NCBI RefSeq assembly: GCF_011516885.1
Contig: NZ_WOTD01000001.1
Coordinates: 248,001-312,000, forward strand
Direction of reading: 5' to 3'
Origin: Acetobacter lambici
Lineage (GTDB): Bacteria; Pseudomonadota; Alphaproteobacteria; Acetobacterales; Acetobacteraceae
DNA: 64,000 bases
The notes beneath the pieces are model-generated. The model did not search any database. It saw only the letters and a list, made by a program, of their open reading frames with translations, and was not told where the DNA came from. A program made the translations under genes and the position numbers. Shown in pieces: positions 9,135 through 18,101 of the stretch (within the stretch, counting starts at the first letter, position 1; each line of letters opens with the position of its first letter).

Positions 9135-10733
9135 ATGCAGCCCCCTTCCGCCACAACCCGCACCAGCCTGACAACCCTGCGCCACGCCATGCAGGCCATA
9201 CAGGCAGGCCAGTTCAGCCAGCCACGCGCCCTGCTGGCCCCCCTTGTTGCGCAACAGAACGAACAGGCGCTGATTCTGCACGCCTTCTGCCTGTGTGGTG
9301 AGGGCGATATACAGGATGCGGCCCGTATTCTGGCCACCATAGGTTTACGCAACCCGGACAGCCAGCACCCCCTACAGGACCTGAGCGAGCTCATGGTCGC
9401 ACTGGACCAGCGTGCAGCAGCCATTGCCGTCTGCCGCGCGGCAAGCCAACTGGCTCCAACGGACAACCGGATCAACACCGCTCTGGGCGACCTGCTGGTC
9501 CAGAGCGCGCAGTTTGATGCCGCCATAAGCACCCTGACAGAAGCAACCACCCGGCAACCGCAGGACATGCTTGCCCATAACCTGCTCTCCATGGCCCATA
9601 CCGAACGTGGATCGCTTGATACTGCCTTGCAGTGCCTGACTACCTGCCTGCCCCAGGCCCCGGAGGATGTGGCCACACTGGCCAATATTGGCTCCGTACT
9701 GGCAGCACTGGGGCAGATGGAGCAATCCTTTACGTATTTCAGGCAGGCTCTGGCCCTGCGCCCACAGGATGCGCGGATCAGGGTCAATTACTCCGTAGCC
9801 CTGCTCAAGGCCGGTCATTACACACAGGGCTGGAGCGCGCATGAATGGCGCTTCCGCCTGCCGGGCCATACCAGCCTGCCCATGGAACGCCTGTTACCCA
9901 CCCTTGGCCCCCAAACAAACCTGACCGGCCAGCGGGTGCTGATTACGCATGAGGAAGGTCTGGGCGATACGCTCATGTTCGCGCGTTATGTGCAGCCTCT
10001 TGCCGAGCGTGGAGCCATAATCCACCTGTGGGTCCCACAAGCACTGGCGGATTTATGCCGCGCCATACCCGGCGTACACAGCGTGCAGGTTGGTGGTACC
10101 ACCCCCGTGTATGACTGGCATTGCCCCTTTATCAGCCTGCCACGGGTTTTTGCTTCCACAGCACAGCCATGGGGTGCGGCCGTGCCGTATATCCGGGCCA
10201 ACAGCCACAAGGTTGCCGCTCTGGCCCCGCTTTTGCCGAGGAATGGCAAACTGAATGTGGGGCTGGTCTGGGGGGGCGCGCCACGCCCGACCTCCCATTT
10301 TGCCCATATGATCGACCGCAGGCGCTCCATGACCCTGCACACACTGGCCCCCTTGGGAGCGGTGGAGGGGGTTAACCTGATCAGCCTGCAAAAAGGCCCC
10401 TACGCCGAACAGATGATGGACCCACCAGAGGGCATGGTGCTGCACGACCCAACGGACAGCCTGCACACGCTGGATGACACGGCAGCCCTGATCATGGGGC
10501 TGGATGTGGTTGTTACGGTGGATACATCGGTCGCCCATCTGGCAGGCGCTCTGGGCAAACCCGTGCTGCTGATGGACCGTTACGATAATTGCTGGCGCTG
10601 GCTACATGGGCGGGAGGACACGCCATGGTACCCAACCCTGCGCATTATCCGCCAGACCACGCCACGGCAATGGGACGATGTTGTGGCACGGGTGGCGCAG
10701 GTGCTAACGGACATGGCCGCACTTCACGCCTGA
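9135..10733 (+). CDS. TPR protein with C-terminal glycosyltransferase-like domain
   Basis: 532 residues. The N-terminal half (about 10-235) is a series of tetratricopeptide-like helical pairs, for example LMVALDQRAAAIAVCRAASQL, LGDLLVQSAQFDAAISTL and IGSVLAALGQMEQSFTYFRQALAL. The C-terminal half has VLITHEEGLGDTLMFARY and, near the end, VDTSVAHLAGALGKPVLLM, the pattern of the GT-B-like domain found after TPRs in many proteobacterial proteins (related to GT9 and O-GlcNAc-transferase-like folds). Substrate and catalysis are unproven. The first ATG after a TTG at 9120 was chosen; no clear ribosome binding site is visible. It lies between two terminators and is monocistronic. Confidence 0.8.
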   Translation: MQPPSATTRTSLTTLRHAMQAIQAGQFSQPRALLAPLVAQQNEQALILHAFCLCGEGDIQDAARILATIGLRNPDSQHPLQDLSELMVALDQRAAAIAVCRAASQLAPTDNRINTALGDLLVQSAQFDAAISTLTEATTRQPQDMLAHNLLSMAHTERGSLDTALQCLTTCLPQAPEDVATLANIGSVLAALGQMEQSFTYFRQALALRPQDARIRVNYSVALLKAGHYTQGWSAHEWRFRLPGHTSLPMERLLPTLGPQTNLTGQRVLITHEEGLGDTLMFARYVQPLAERGAIIHLWVPQALADLCRAIPGVHSVQVGGTTPVYDWHCPFISLPRVFASTAQPWGAAVPYIRANSHKVAALAPLLPRNGKLNVGLVWGGAPRPTSHFAHMIDRRRSMTLHTLAPLGAVEGVNLISLQKGPYAEQMMDPPEGMVLHDPTDSLHTLDDTAALIMGLDVVVTVDTSVAHLAGALGKPVLLMDRYDNCWRWLHGREDTPWYPTLRIIRQTTPRQWDDVVARVAQVLTDMAALHA

Positions 10734-10742
10734 GCAAGCAGC

Positions 10743-10787
10743 AACAAAAAAGGCGGCCCCACATAAGCAGGGCCGCCCTTTTTTGTT
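10743..10787. terminator. Bidirectional intrinsic terminator
   Basis: Arms GGCGGCCC and GGGCCGCC are flanked by six A residues on the left and six T residues on the right, so the hairpin can end both the TPR gene (plus) and the LpoA-like gene (minus). Confidence 0.9.
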
Positions 10788-10810
10788 ATGCATTCTGGTC
10801 TGTTTACTTC

Positions 10811-12265
10811 TTAACCGGATACACCCACCCGCGTCTGCACCGGGGTGGAGATCATGCGGGCGTCGGAGCCGTTACCAATCACCTCGAACACGCCAAGGGC
10901 GCGACGTACACGCCCATCGGGCAGCAGGGTAAAGGTGCCATCCACCCCGGCAAAACCACCCACACGGGTCAGGGCCGCAGCCGGGTAGCCGGGCACACCA
11001 CTGCGGGCAACAGTCAGGGTTGCCATTGCCGCATCGTAGGACATATCGGCCAGCGGTTTGGGCATATGGTGGTTACGCGCCATAAAGCGGGTTACAAAAG
11101 CCTGACGGGACGTCGGGTCGGGTGCTGCATACCATGCCCCCTTGATCGCCCCCAGCTTGGAGGCAAAAGACGCCCATAGTCCCGGCCCCATAATGCGGAC
11201 ATCGGGCATGTTGACCTGCGTTACGGCCAGCGCGTCCAATACGTTTTTCAGCCCCAGCCCAATATCGGCCAGCACCAGTGCATCAAACGGCGGGCTGCCC
11301 AGTGTAATCTGGGGACCTGCGGGGGCAACAAGGCCAGCGGGGGTAGCTGTGCCATCTGGCTGCTGTGTTGGTGGTAGCTGGCTAGGGTCCTGCCCAAGGG
11401 CGGCGGCAAGGCTTGCGGGCAACTGTGCCTGCTTGGGCAGTTCGGTCAGCGCAGGCACTTCGCTCGGGTTACCGCTGGTTGTGGTTGAGCCGGGCACGGG
11501 GGTTGCGGGCATGGCCTGCTTTACGGCGGCCACCCGCGCATCGTAAGCGGACAACTGGCGCAATGTCTGGTTAATGCTGTCCGCCGTGTCGTTATGGTAG
11601 GCAATGCTGGGAGCAGCCAGCCCCTGATCACGGCAGGCACTGACCAGACCATTACCCATTGCGTGGCCCAGAGCGTTGTCCGGCAGCAGGGCTGCAAAAT
11701 GCTGCCGTCCCTCCCGCTTGGCCTGCGCCACAAGCTGCTGCACCTGCTCCTCGGGGGTTATACCCATAACCCACACACCAGGCCGCCCCTGCGTAATATC
11801 GCTGGTAAAAGCCAGAACGGGAATACCCGCAGCCTGCGCCGGGGGGGCTGCAACAGCAGTATCACCACTGGTCAGCGGACCAAGCAGAATACCATCTCCC
11901 GCCTGCAATGCGGCGGATGTGGCGGAGGCCGCGCCACCTATTGCCGCCGTATCATGCACGTCCATCTGCATGTCGGCGGGCAGTCCTTCCCCGCTCAGCG
12001 CCAGTTGCGCGCCTGCCAGCAATTCGTGCCCAAGGGCTGCGTTAGCGCCACTCAAGGGCAGCAGCACACCGACCTTATGGCTGGTGGCCTGCGTGGCAGG
12101 CGCCGTAACCGACCCCGCCCCCAACGGCGCGGACTGGTCGGCGCACCCGGCAAGGATCAGCCCCGTTACACCAAGGGCGGCCACTCCGGTCTTGCACAAT
12201 GCCCGGTTTGCCCCCAGACCTTGACGGGAAAGCCCTGACAGGAGCGAGTATGCACGCGTCATCAT
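10811..12265 (-). CDS. LpoA-like penicillin-binding protein activator lipoprotein
   Basis: 484 residues with a lipoprotein signal: hydrophobic VAALGVTGLILAGC, lipobox LAGC. The mature part has the periplasmic-binding-protein type I fold of LppC/LpoA-like and leucine-binding proteins: KVGVLLPLSGANAALGHELLAGAQLAL, a central FTSDITQGRPGVWVMGITPEEQVQQLV, a Pro/Gln-rich insert (about 245-310), and a C-terminal LADMSYDAAMATLTVARSG. It is divergent from rsmI, as lpoA (yraM) is in E. coli, which supports an LpoA-like call over an amino-acid-binding protein; no transporter genes are adjacent. The start could be 12274, 12265 or 12262; AGAGG lies 9 bases before 12265. Its 5' end overlaps that of rsmI. 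Confidence 0.82.
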   Translation of the reverse strand: MMTRAYSLLSGLSRQGLGANRALCKTGVAALGVTGLILAGCADQSAPLGAGSVTAPATQATSHKVGVLLPLSGANAALGHELLAGAQLALSGEGLPADMQMDVHDTAAIGGAASATSAALQAGDGILLGPLTSGDTAVAAPPAQAAGIPVLAFTSDITQGRPGVWVMGITPEEQVQQLVAQAKREGRQHFAALLPDNALGHAMGNGLVSACRDQGLAAPSIAYHNDTADSINQTLRQLSAYDARVAAVKQAMPATPVPGSTTTSGNPSEVPALTELPKQAQLPASLAAALGQDPSQLPPTQQPDGTATPAGLVAPAGPQITLGSPPFDALVLADIGLGLKNVLDALAVTQVNMPDVRIMGPGLWASFASKLGAIKGAWYAAPDPTSRQAFVTRFMARNHHMPKPLADMSYDAAMATLTVARSGVPGYPAAALTRVGGFAGVDGTFTLLPDGRVRRALGVFEVIGNGSDARMISTPVQTRVGVSG

Positions 12266-13215
12266 CCAGATCATCCTCTACCAACACCCCGTCCGAGGCA
12301 CCGTCTTCCAATGGGATCGAACCTTTGCATACCGAAGCAGATGCGCCAAGTCATGCGCGTTTTTCAGGTGGTCTGGTGCTGGTTGCAACACCCATTGGCA
12401 ATCTGGGAGATTTTAGCCCCAGAGGAGCCGAAGCGCTGGCGCGGGCCGATCTGGTTTTGTGCGAAGACACCCGTATGACCGCCCGCCTTCTGTCCGACCG
12501 TGGCATTTCCGTCCGGACAGAAGCTTTGCATGAACACAATGAACGCCAGCGTGTACCCAACCTGATCCGCCGCCTGAGCGAAGGGGCGCATATTGCCCTA
12601 GTCTCCGACGCAGGCATGCCCCTGCTCTCAGACCCCGGATTCAGGCTGACACGCGCAGCCATTGATGCGGATATTCCCGTAACCGTCATCCCCGGCCCCA
12701 ACGCAGCCCTGACGGCCCTTGTCCTGTCTGGTCTGCCGCCACACCCTTACATGTTTGTGGGGTTCCCTCCCCCTCGCTCCGCCGCGCGTTCAGCCGCCTT
12801 CGCCAAGCTGCATGCAGCCGAACGCGCAGGGTTGAGTGCAACCCTGATCTGGCACGAAGCCCCCCACCGTCTGGCGGAAATGCTGGCGGACATGGCAGGT
12901 GTATTTGGCCCAGACCGCCCGGCAGCGGTTGCGCGGGAACTGACCAAACGCTTTGAGGAAGTCAAGCGCGGCACGGTGGAAGAACTGGCCACATTTTACG
13001 CCCAGACCCCACCACGGGGCGAAATTACGGTGCTACTCGGCCCTGCCCCGGAGATTGAAACCTCCGCCGATGATCTGGACACCACACTCCGCACCCTTCT
13101 GGACACGCACTCGGTCAAGGATGCGGCGGCACTGGCAGCCGCAGCAGCCGGGCTACCCAAACGCACGGTCTATGCACGTGCGCTGGAACTGGCAGCAGAA
13201 CTCAAAAACCAGTAA
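12250..13215 (+). CDS. rsmI: 16S rRNA (cytidine(1402)-2'-O)-methyltransferase RsmI
   Basis: SAM-dependent methyltransferase (tetrapyrrole-methylase fold) that 2'-O-methylates C1402 of 16S rRNA in the decoding centre. After a Ser-rich, poorly conserved N-terminus of about 40 residues come the family motifs LVLVATPIGNLGDFSPRG, ADLVLCEDTR, LVSDAGMPLLSDPG, VIPGPNAALTALVLSGLP and VARELTKRFEEVKRG, with a helical C-terminal tail. CAGGAG five bases upstream fixes the ATG at 12250; an earlier in-frame ATG (12199) lies inside the divergent lipoprotein gene. 321 residues, slightly long because of the N-terminal extension. No yraN-like gene follows. Confidence 0.93.
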   Translation: MHASSSRSSSTNTPSEAPSSNGIEPLHTEADAPSHARFSGGLVLVATPIGNLGDFSPRGAEALARADLVLCEDTRMTARLLSDRGISVRTEALHEHNERQRVPNLIRRLSEGAHIALVSDAGMPLLSDPGFRLTRAAIDADIPVTVIPGPNAALTALVLSGLPPHPYMFVGFPPPRSAARSAAFAKLHAAERAGLSATLIWHEAPHRLAEMLADMAGVFGPDRPAAVARELTKRFEEVKRGTVEELATFYAQTPPRGEITVLLGPAPEIETSADDLDTTLRTLLDTHSVKDAAALAAAAAGLPKRTVYARALELAAELKNQ

Positions 13216-13281
13216 GCCGGGCAACCGCCAAAAGCGGGAAATGCGGCGTGGAGTGGATGCGTGGAAGGGGCAGAAATGCCC

Positions 13282-14457
13282 TTACCCGCCCGCGACCTCA
13301 CCCGCAGCATGGCCGCTGGCCCATGCCCAGTGGAAGTTATAGCCACCCAGCCAGCCGGTTACGTCCACCGCCTCGCCCACCACATACAGCCCCGGCACGG
13401 ACTGCGCCTCCATGGTGCGTGAGGACAAAGCCTTGGTGTCCACCCCGCCACGCGTGACTTCTGCCTTGGCAAAGCCCTCCGTCCCCTGTGGCTTTAACTC
13501 CATGCGGTGCACCCGATCGGCCATAAGGCGGATATCGCGGTCCGCCCATTCGGCCAGTGTGCGCTCGGGCGCTCCCAGTTCCACCAGCGCATGCGCCAGA
13601 CGCTGCGGCAGCCAGCGGGCCAGTGCTCCGGCACCTTTTGCCTTGGAGCCTTCCTTTTTCAGCTTCATCAACAGGTCGGCAATATCCTGACCGGGCAGAA
13701 AATCCACAAACAGCGGTTGCCCGGCAGACCAGTAGGACGAAATCTGCAACAGAGCCGGGCCAGACATCCCCCGGTGCGTAAACAGCAGGGCTTCCTCAAA
13801 CGCGGTTTTGCCGCATGTCACCCGCACAGGCAGGGAAAGTCCGGCCAATGCGCGCACCCATTCATCACTCTCCCCGCCAAAGGTCAGCGGGACAAGTGCT
13901 GGTTCGGGCTGGATAACGCCAAGACCGAACTGCCGCGCCATCTCGTACGTAAAGCGGCTGGCCCCCAGCTTGGGAATGGACAACCCGCCCGTTGCCAGCA
14001 CCACGGCGCGGGCGGTCATATCCCCCCGCGATGTCTGGACCCGGAAGGTATCGGCTTTGCTCACGTCATACACACGCACATCGGTCAGGATACGCACATG
14101 GGCGGCCGCGCACTCATTGAGCAGCATCTGAACAATGTCGTGGGCGGAGTTGTCACAAAAAAGCTGGCCCAGTTTTTTTTCGTGCCACGCAATGCGGTGC
14201 TTTGCGAGCAGGTCCAGAAAATGGCTGGGCTGGTAGCGGCTGATGGCGGATTTGACAAAATGCGGGTTGGCGGACAAAAACCGGTCCGCCCGCATGGTCT
14301 GGTTGGTAAAATTGCACCGTCCGCCACCAGAGATCAGGATTTTGCGCCCGACTTCCGGCCCATGCTCCAGCACAGCCACACTGCGGCCATGCTGGCCTGC
14401 CGTCAGGGCTGCCATTAACCCCGCTGCCCCACCACCGATAACAAGAACATCAAACAT
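13282..14457 (-). CDS. BaiN/YhiN-type NAD(P)/FAD-dependent oxidoreductase (HI0933 family)
   Basis: Flavoprotein of about 391 residues. The N-terminus is a dinucleotide-binding fold, FDVLVIGGGAAGLMAALTAG, followed by the family signature GRKILISGGGRCNFTN, a second motif ARAVVLATGGLSIPKLGASRFTYEMA (GxATGG), and the C-terminal ETRGGV-like AEVTRGGVDTKALSSRTME and GLYVVGEAVDVTGWLGGYNFHWAWASG, which closes the FAD site. Physiological substrates of most HI0933 proteins are unknown. The start may be a TTG at 14481, three bases past the GST stop, which would couple the two genes; the ATG at 14457 places the Rossmann motif at the N-terminus as in homologues. It runs in the same direction as the upstream GST gene. 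Confidence 0.88.
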   Translation of the reverse strand: MFDVLVIGGGAAGLMAALTAGQHGRSVAVLEHGPEVGRKILISGGGRCNFTNQTMRADRFLSANPHFVKSAISRYQPSHFLDLLAKHRIAWHEKKLGQLFCDNSAHDIVQMLLNECAAAHVRILTDVRVYDVSKADTFRVQTSRGDMTARAVVLATGGLSIPKLGASRFTYEMARQFGLGVIQPEPALVPLTFGGESDEWVRALAGLSLPVRVTCGKTAFEEALLFTHRGMSGPALLQISSYWSAGQPLFVDFLPGQDIADLLMKLKKEGSKAKGAGALARWLPQRLAHALVELGAPERTLAEWADRDIRLMADRVHRMELKPQGTEGFAKAEVTRGGVDTKALSSRTMEAQSVPGLYVVGEAVDVTGWLGGYNFHWAWASGHAAGEVAGG

Positions 14458-14485
14458 CGGTGCTGCGTTATTTTGTGTCAAAATA

Positions 14486-15154
14486 TCAGAAATCCAGATT
14501 GGTATAGTAATCAGGCGGCGTAATGCCGGAAACGCGGTCGTTCAACAGCGGACGAAAGCACGGACGGGACTTCATTTTAGCGTACCAGTCCCGCACGGCA
14601 GGTACCTTGGCCCAGTCTATATCGCCAATAAAATCGAGGCAGGACAGATGGGCTGCGGCCGTAAAATCGGCAAGGGACAAAAAGTGCCCACCCAGCCAGT
14701 TCCTGTTTTCGGCCAGATCGTTCACGTATTTCATGAGCGGACGCATGGAGGCATATGCCTCGCGCAGCGCACCGCCATCGGGGTTGCCGCGCCCGCTCAG
14801 GCGCTTCATCACCCGTTCATCAATAAACCGGCCGGAGACTTCGCGGGCGAACACGGTTTCAAACCATGCGACAACACGGCGTACTTCCACGCGCTCGGCC
14901 AGCGTCCGACCCAGCAGGGGAATATCGGCATAGGCCTCTTCCAGATATTCGCAGATCACGTACACATCGGGTACGATCAATCCGTTATCTTCCACCAGAA
15001 CGGGCACTTCGCCCGCGGGGTTCAGGGCCAGAAATTCGGGGCGTTTTTCCCATGCACGTTCAACAATAGCTTCAAACGGCAGGCGTTTTTCGCCCAGCAC
15101 AAGGCGCACCGTGCGGCTGGCGGGCGAAAGGGGGGAATGGAACAGGGTACGCAT
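14486..15154 (-). CDS. Glutathione S-transferase family protein
   Basis: 222 residues. The N-terminal thioredoxin-like domain begins MRTLFHSPLSPASRTVRLVLGE, with a Ser/Pro-rich active-site loop and the conserved NPAGEVPVLVEDNGLIVPD cis-Pro and glutathione-binding region. The all-helical C-terminal domain has NRNWLGGHFLSLADFTAAAHLSCLDFIGD (N-capping motif). It probably conjugates or reduces small electrophiles or peroxides; substrate unknown. The next gene, a flavoprotein, starts within about 30 bases of its stop. Confidence 0.88.
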   Translation of the reverse strand: MRTLFHSPLSPASRTVRLVLGEKRLPFEAIVERAWEKRPEFLALNPAGEVPVLVEDNGLIVPDVYVICEYLEEAYADIPLLGRTLAERVEVRRVVAWFETVFAREVSGRFIDERVMKRLSGRGNPDGGALREAYASMRPLMKYVNDLAENRNWLGGHFLSLADFTAAAHLSCLDFIGDIDWAKVPAVRDWYAKMKSRPCFRPLLNDRVSGITPPDYYTNLDF

Positions 15155-15339
15155 ACCCTAGTGCTTTATGCCATTGCATGCAGCCACGCCAGAGGGAAAA
15201 CCCGGCAGGAGCCATCAATTTCCACATATCCCCTTTACGCGGCAAAAACTGACGCGCAACACAAACTTCTCTGTTGCAATACAACCCTGTTATTCTACAC
15301 GCTAACTGGCGTTCCTGTTTTTGAGAGAGCATCTGTTCG

Positions 15340-16035
15340 TTGTCCGGCACACATTCCCACTCCCCCCGCATCCGTATGTCTGGGCGGTCTTTTCTGGCCC
15401 TGACCCTCACGCCGGAAACACCGCTGGTAGACTGGCTGGCCGCACTGGACCACCAGATCCAGCGTGCGGTGGGTTTTTTTGCTGGAAAGCCGGTCATTCT
15501 TGACCTCAGCCTGATGCAGGCCAACACACCCGACCTGCACCACCTGCTCCCCGCGCTACACGAACGGGGCATACGTGTGCTGGGCATAGAAGGGGGCGAC
15601 AGGTCCTGGCCCGCCGTGGCCGACTGGGCATGGCCAGAAACCCCGATGGGTGGCCGCGCCTCCGGCCCTGTGAGCATACCCGAGGGTGACAAAACCCCTA
15701 CTCTGCCCCCCACACTTGTGGTGGAGGAAAGCGTGCGCTCGGGCCAGCACATTATATGGCCCGATGGCGACGTGGTTGTTCTGGGAGCCGTGTCCTCCGG
15801 GGCGGAAGTCACGGCGGGTGGGTCCGTGCATATTTACGGAGCCTTGCGCGGGCGGGCCATTGCCGGAATTGGCGGCAATGCGGAGGCGCGGATTTTTACG
15901 CGTAACCTTGCTGCCGAGCTTGTCGCCATTGACGGATTCTACGCTACGGCGGAAGAAATGGATGCAAAATGCACCTCCAAACCCGCGCAGGTTCTGCTGG
16001 CGGGGGAAACTCTGGTATTCAAACCCCTACCCTGA
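15340..16035 (+). CDS. minC: Septum site-determining protein MinC
   Basis: Inhibitor of FtsZ polymerisation away from midcell, recruited to membrane by MinD. 231 residues. The N-terminal FtsZ-inhibiting domain spans about 15-95 (LALTLTPETPLVDWLAALDHQI, KPVILDLSLMQANTPDLHHLLPAL, RVLGIEGG). A Pro-rich linker leads to the C-terminal beta-helix (about 130-215): RSGQHIIWPDGDVVVLGAVSSGAEVTAGGSVHIYGALRGRAIAG. An in-frame stop at 15322 leaves only TTG 15340 or ATG 15376 as starts; GAGAGAG upstream favours TTG. It is separated from minD by 149 bases, longer than usual for minCD. Confidence 0.92.
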   Translation: MSGTHSHSPRIRMSGRSFLALTLTPETPLVDWLAALDHQIQRAVGFFAGKPVILDLSLMQANTPDLHHLLPALHERGIRVLGIEGGDRSWPAVADWAWPETPMGGRASGPVSIPEGDKTPTLPPTLVVEESVRSGQHIIWPDGDVVVLGAVSSGAEVTAGGSVHIYGALRGRAIAGIGGNAEARIFTRNLAAELVAIDGFYATAEEMDAKCTSKPAQVLLAGETLVFKPLP

Positions 16036-16048
16036 TGCGGGTTTGAAT
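16017..16048. repeat. Inverted repeat over the minC stop codon
   Basis: Perfect 10-base arms ATTCAAACCC and GGGTTTGAAT flank a 12-base spacer containing the minC stop codon. No T-tract follows, so it is not a standard terminator. It could act as a processing or attenuation hairpin. An extended -10-like TGCTATAAA begins a few bases downstream (16055). Confidence 0.6.
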
Positions 16049-16072
16049 AAAACATGCTATAAAAAACCGTGT

Positions 16073-16121
16073 TAATGTCACATTATAAGTTTCATTTTCG
16101 CGCACAGATTGTAATGTCACA
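16073..16121. repeat. Direct repeat TAATGTCACA x2 upstream of minD
   Basis: Identical 10-base copies lie at 16073-16082 and 16112-16121, 39 bases apart, in the gap before minD. They could be regulator sites; no known consensus is matched with confidence. Confidence 0.5.
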
Positions 16122-16184
16122 CCCAGAATGCGCCGTGGCATAAAGCATGCGGCTTTACCGGCTTACAAAGGAAGAGGAAGACTG

Positions 16185-17000
16185 ATGGCAAAGGTTCTGG
16201 TCGTCACGTCAGGCAAGGGGGGTGTCGGCAAGACCACCACCACCGCAGCTCTTGGGGCAGCACTCGCCAAGGCGGGCCAGAGCGTGGTTCTGGTTGATTT
16301 TGACGTTGGTCTGCGTAACCTCGATCTGGTCATGGGGGCCGAACGCCGCGTTGTGTTCGACCTGATCAACGTCATTCAGGGCGACGCCAACCTTGCGCAG
16401 GCCCTGATCAAGGACAAGCGGGTAGACACGCTCTCCCTCCTCCCCGCCTCCCAGACGCGGGACAAGGACGCGCTGACCCCCGAAGGCGTTGCCAAGGTCA
16501 TTGCCGATCTGAGCAAAAAGTTTGACTGGGTAATCTGCGACAGCCCCGCAGGCATTGAGCGTGGCGCGCAAATGGCCATGCACCATGCCGATATGGCCGT
16601 GATCGTGACCAACCCCGAAGTCTCCTCCGTGCGCGACAGCGACCGTATTATCGGCATGCTGGACAGCACGACGGAAAAAGCCAAAGCTGGCGAGAAAATG
16701 GAGAAGTTCCTCCTGATCACCCGCTACGACCCGCAGCGCGCCGCACGCGGCGACATGCTGGGTACGGATGATGTGCTGGAAATTCTGTCCATCCCGCTGC
16801 TGGGCATTATCCCCGAAAGCCCGGACGTGCTCAAGGCGTCCAACGTGGGTGCGCCCGTAACCATTGCAGAACCGGAAAGCGCGCCAGCCCGCGCTTATAC
16901 CGAAGCCGCACGCCGCCTGATGGGAGAGAAGGTGGAAGTCACCATTCCCACAGAACGCAAAGGCCTGTTTGACTGGCTGTTTAGACGGAGAGTCGCATGA
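16185..17000 (+). CDS. minD: Septum site-determining ATPase MinD
   Basis: Membrane-associated ParA/MinD ATPase that carries MinC and oscillates with MinE. 271 residues. The deviant Walker [11 protein letters not shown] starts at residue 11, followed by [20 protein letters not shown], the switch region [19 protein letters not shown], and [18 protein letters not shown]. The C-terminal amphipathic membrane-targeting helix ends [24 protein letters not shown] just upstream sets the ATG. It overlaps minE by four bases (ATGA). Confidence 0.96.
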   Translation: MAKVLVVTSGKGGVGKTTTTAALGAALAKAGQSVVLVDFDVGLRNLDLVMGAERRVVFDLINVIQGDANLAQALIKDKRVDTLSLLPASQTRDKDALTPEGVAKVIADLSKKFDWVICDSPAGIERGAQMAMHHADMAVIVTNPEVSSVRDSDRIIGMLDSTTEKAKAGEKMEKFLLITRYDPQRAARGDMLGTDDVLEILSIPLLGIIPESPDVLKASNVGAPVTIAEPESAPARAYTEAARRLMGEKVEVTIPTERKGLFDWLFRRRVA

Positions 17001-17281
17001 CATTTCTCTCCAGCATCTTCAAGCGCCGCTCATCGGCACCGGTTGCCCGCGATCGGTTACAGATCCTGCTGGCGCACGAACGTATTGCTGTTGGTGACGG
17101 CAAGGACGACCTGCTGGCCAAGTTGCACCGCGAGATTATGGAAGTCATCAAGCGGCATGTGGCGGTTGATCAGGACAAGGTCCAGATCAAAATGGACCGG
17201 GGTGCGCAATGCTCGGTGCTGGAAATTGATGTTGAGGTTCCCGGCCTGACCGACAGGCCCGAAAACGCAAAAAAAAGCTGA
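16997..17281 (+). CDS. minE: Cell division topological specificity factor MinE
   Basis: Short protein (94 residues) that stimulates MinD ATPase and positions the division site. The N-terminus [27 protein letters not shown] is the membrane- and MinD-binding helix; the C-terminal half ([21 protein letters not shown], then [12 protein letters not shown]) is the dimerising topological specificity domain. Length and motifs match the family. It is the last gene of the min cluster and a strong terminator lies about 55 bases downstream. Confidence 0.95.
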   Translation: MTFLSSIFKRRSSAPVARDRLQILLAHERIAVGDGKDDLLAKLHREIMEVIKRHVAVDQDKVQIKMDRGAQCSVLEIDVEVPGLTDRPENAKKS

Positions 17282-17335
17282 CTGCACGCCAGATCAGTTT
17301 GCTGCAAGGCGGCTTGGCCACGCCCATGTCCGCAC

Positions 17336-17389
17336 AAAAAAAGCGCCCTGCCTGCCCATGACACATGGACCAGATCAGGGCGCTTTTTT
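17336..17389. terminator. Bidirectional intrinsic terminator after minE
   Basis: Arms AAAAAAGCGCCCTG and CAGGGCGCTTTTTT are perfectly complementary around a 25-base loop, and can serve minE (plus) and the GntR gene (minus). Confidence 0.9.
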
Positions 17390-17408
17390 ATGGGTGTGCC
17401 CACAAAAT

Positions 17409-18101
17409 CTAGCCGGGCAGCAATGGCTCCAGCCATTCCTTGGCCTGCATGAAGTCGCGCTTCAAAGCCCTGACAGCCGCATCTGCATCCCCAGCCCGAA
17501 AAGCTTCCAGCAATTGCAGGTGTGGGTGATCGGGGTTGGCCGGGCTAATGGTGGGCAGGCCATTGGCTGCGGCATAAATCGGCCCCATGCGGGTCCATAA
17601 CCCACGGATCAGCCCCACGGTCACTGACAGTCTGGAAAAACTGGCCCCGGTGCTGTGGAAATACACGTTGGTAATGGCCGTTGCATGCGGCTCACCAGCC
17701 TCATAGGCGGCAACAAAGGCTTTGTGTTTATCTTCAAGAATAACAATCTGTTCGGGTGTAATATGGGCTGCCAGATCGCGGGTTACGCGTTCTTCCAGCA
17801 CCTCGCGCACGCCATGAATATCCAGAAAAACAGGGCGTGAGGTCAGAGGGACGCAAGCCGTATTGCGCTCATCCAGCACCAGAGCCTGCTCGGACACAAG
17901 GCGCAGGAGCGCTTCACGCACAGGGGTCGGGCTTAACCCAAGAGATACAGCCAATGGCCGCAGCACCAGACGCTCGCCCCCCTGATAGCGGCAATAGATC
18001 AACTGGTCACGGATCTGCTGGTAGGCATACGCTGCCAGAGCGCCCCGCCCTTCGGGCCTGCTCTCACCCTGCGCTGGTATGGTGGTGGTGTTAAATGTCA
18101 T
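17409..18101 (-). CDS. GntR-family regulator, FCD (FadR/VanR-type) domain
   Basis: 230 residues. The N-terminal winged helix (about 22-90) has AAYAYQQIRDQLIYCRYQGGERLVLRPLAVSLGLSPTPVREALLRLVSEQAL, the GntR pattern with SPTPVREAL. The C-terminal helical domain (about 95-225) matches FCD: REVLEERVTRDLAAHIT, then the effector pocket and HLQLLEAFRAGDADAAVRALKRDF. The position where many FCD proteins have the first acidic metal ligand appears to be Asn (ITNVYFHSTG), so metal binding may be altered. Its ATG overlaps the stop of the upstream ABC exporter gene, so the two are cotranscribed; it may control that exporter. Ligand unknown. Confidence 0.88.
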   Translation of the reverse strand: MTFNTTTIPAQGESRPEGRGALAAYAYQQIRDQLIYCRYQGGERLVLRPLAVSLGLSPTPVREALLRLVSEQALVLDERNTACVPLTSRPVFLDIHGVREVLEERVTRDLAAHITPEQIVILEDKHKAFVAAYEAGEPHATAITNVYFHSTGASFSRLSVTVGLIRGLWTRMGPIYAAANGLPTISPANPDHPHLQLLEAFRAGDADAAVRALKRDFMQAKEWLEPLLPG

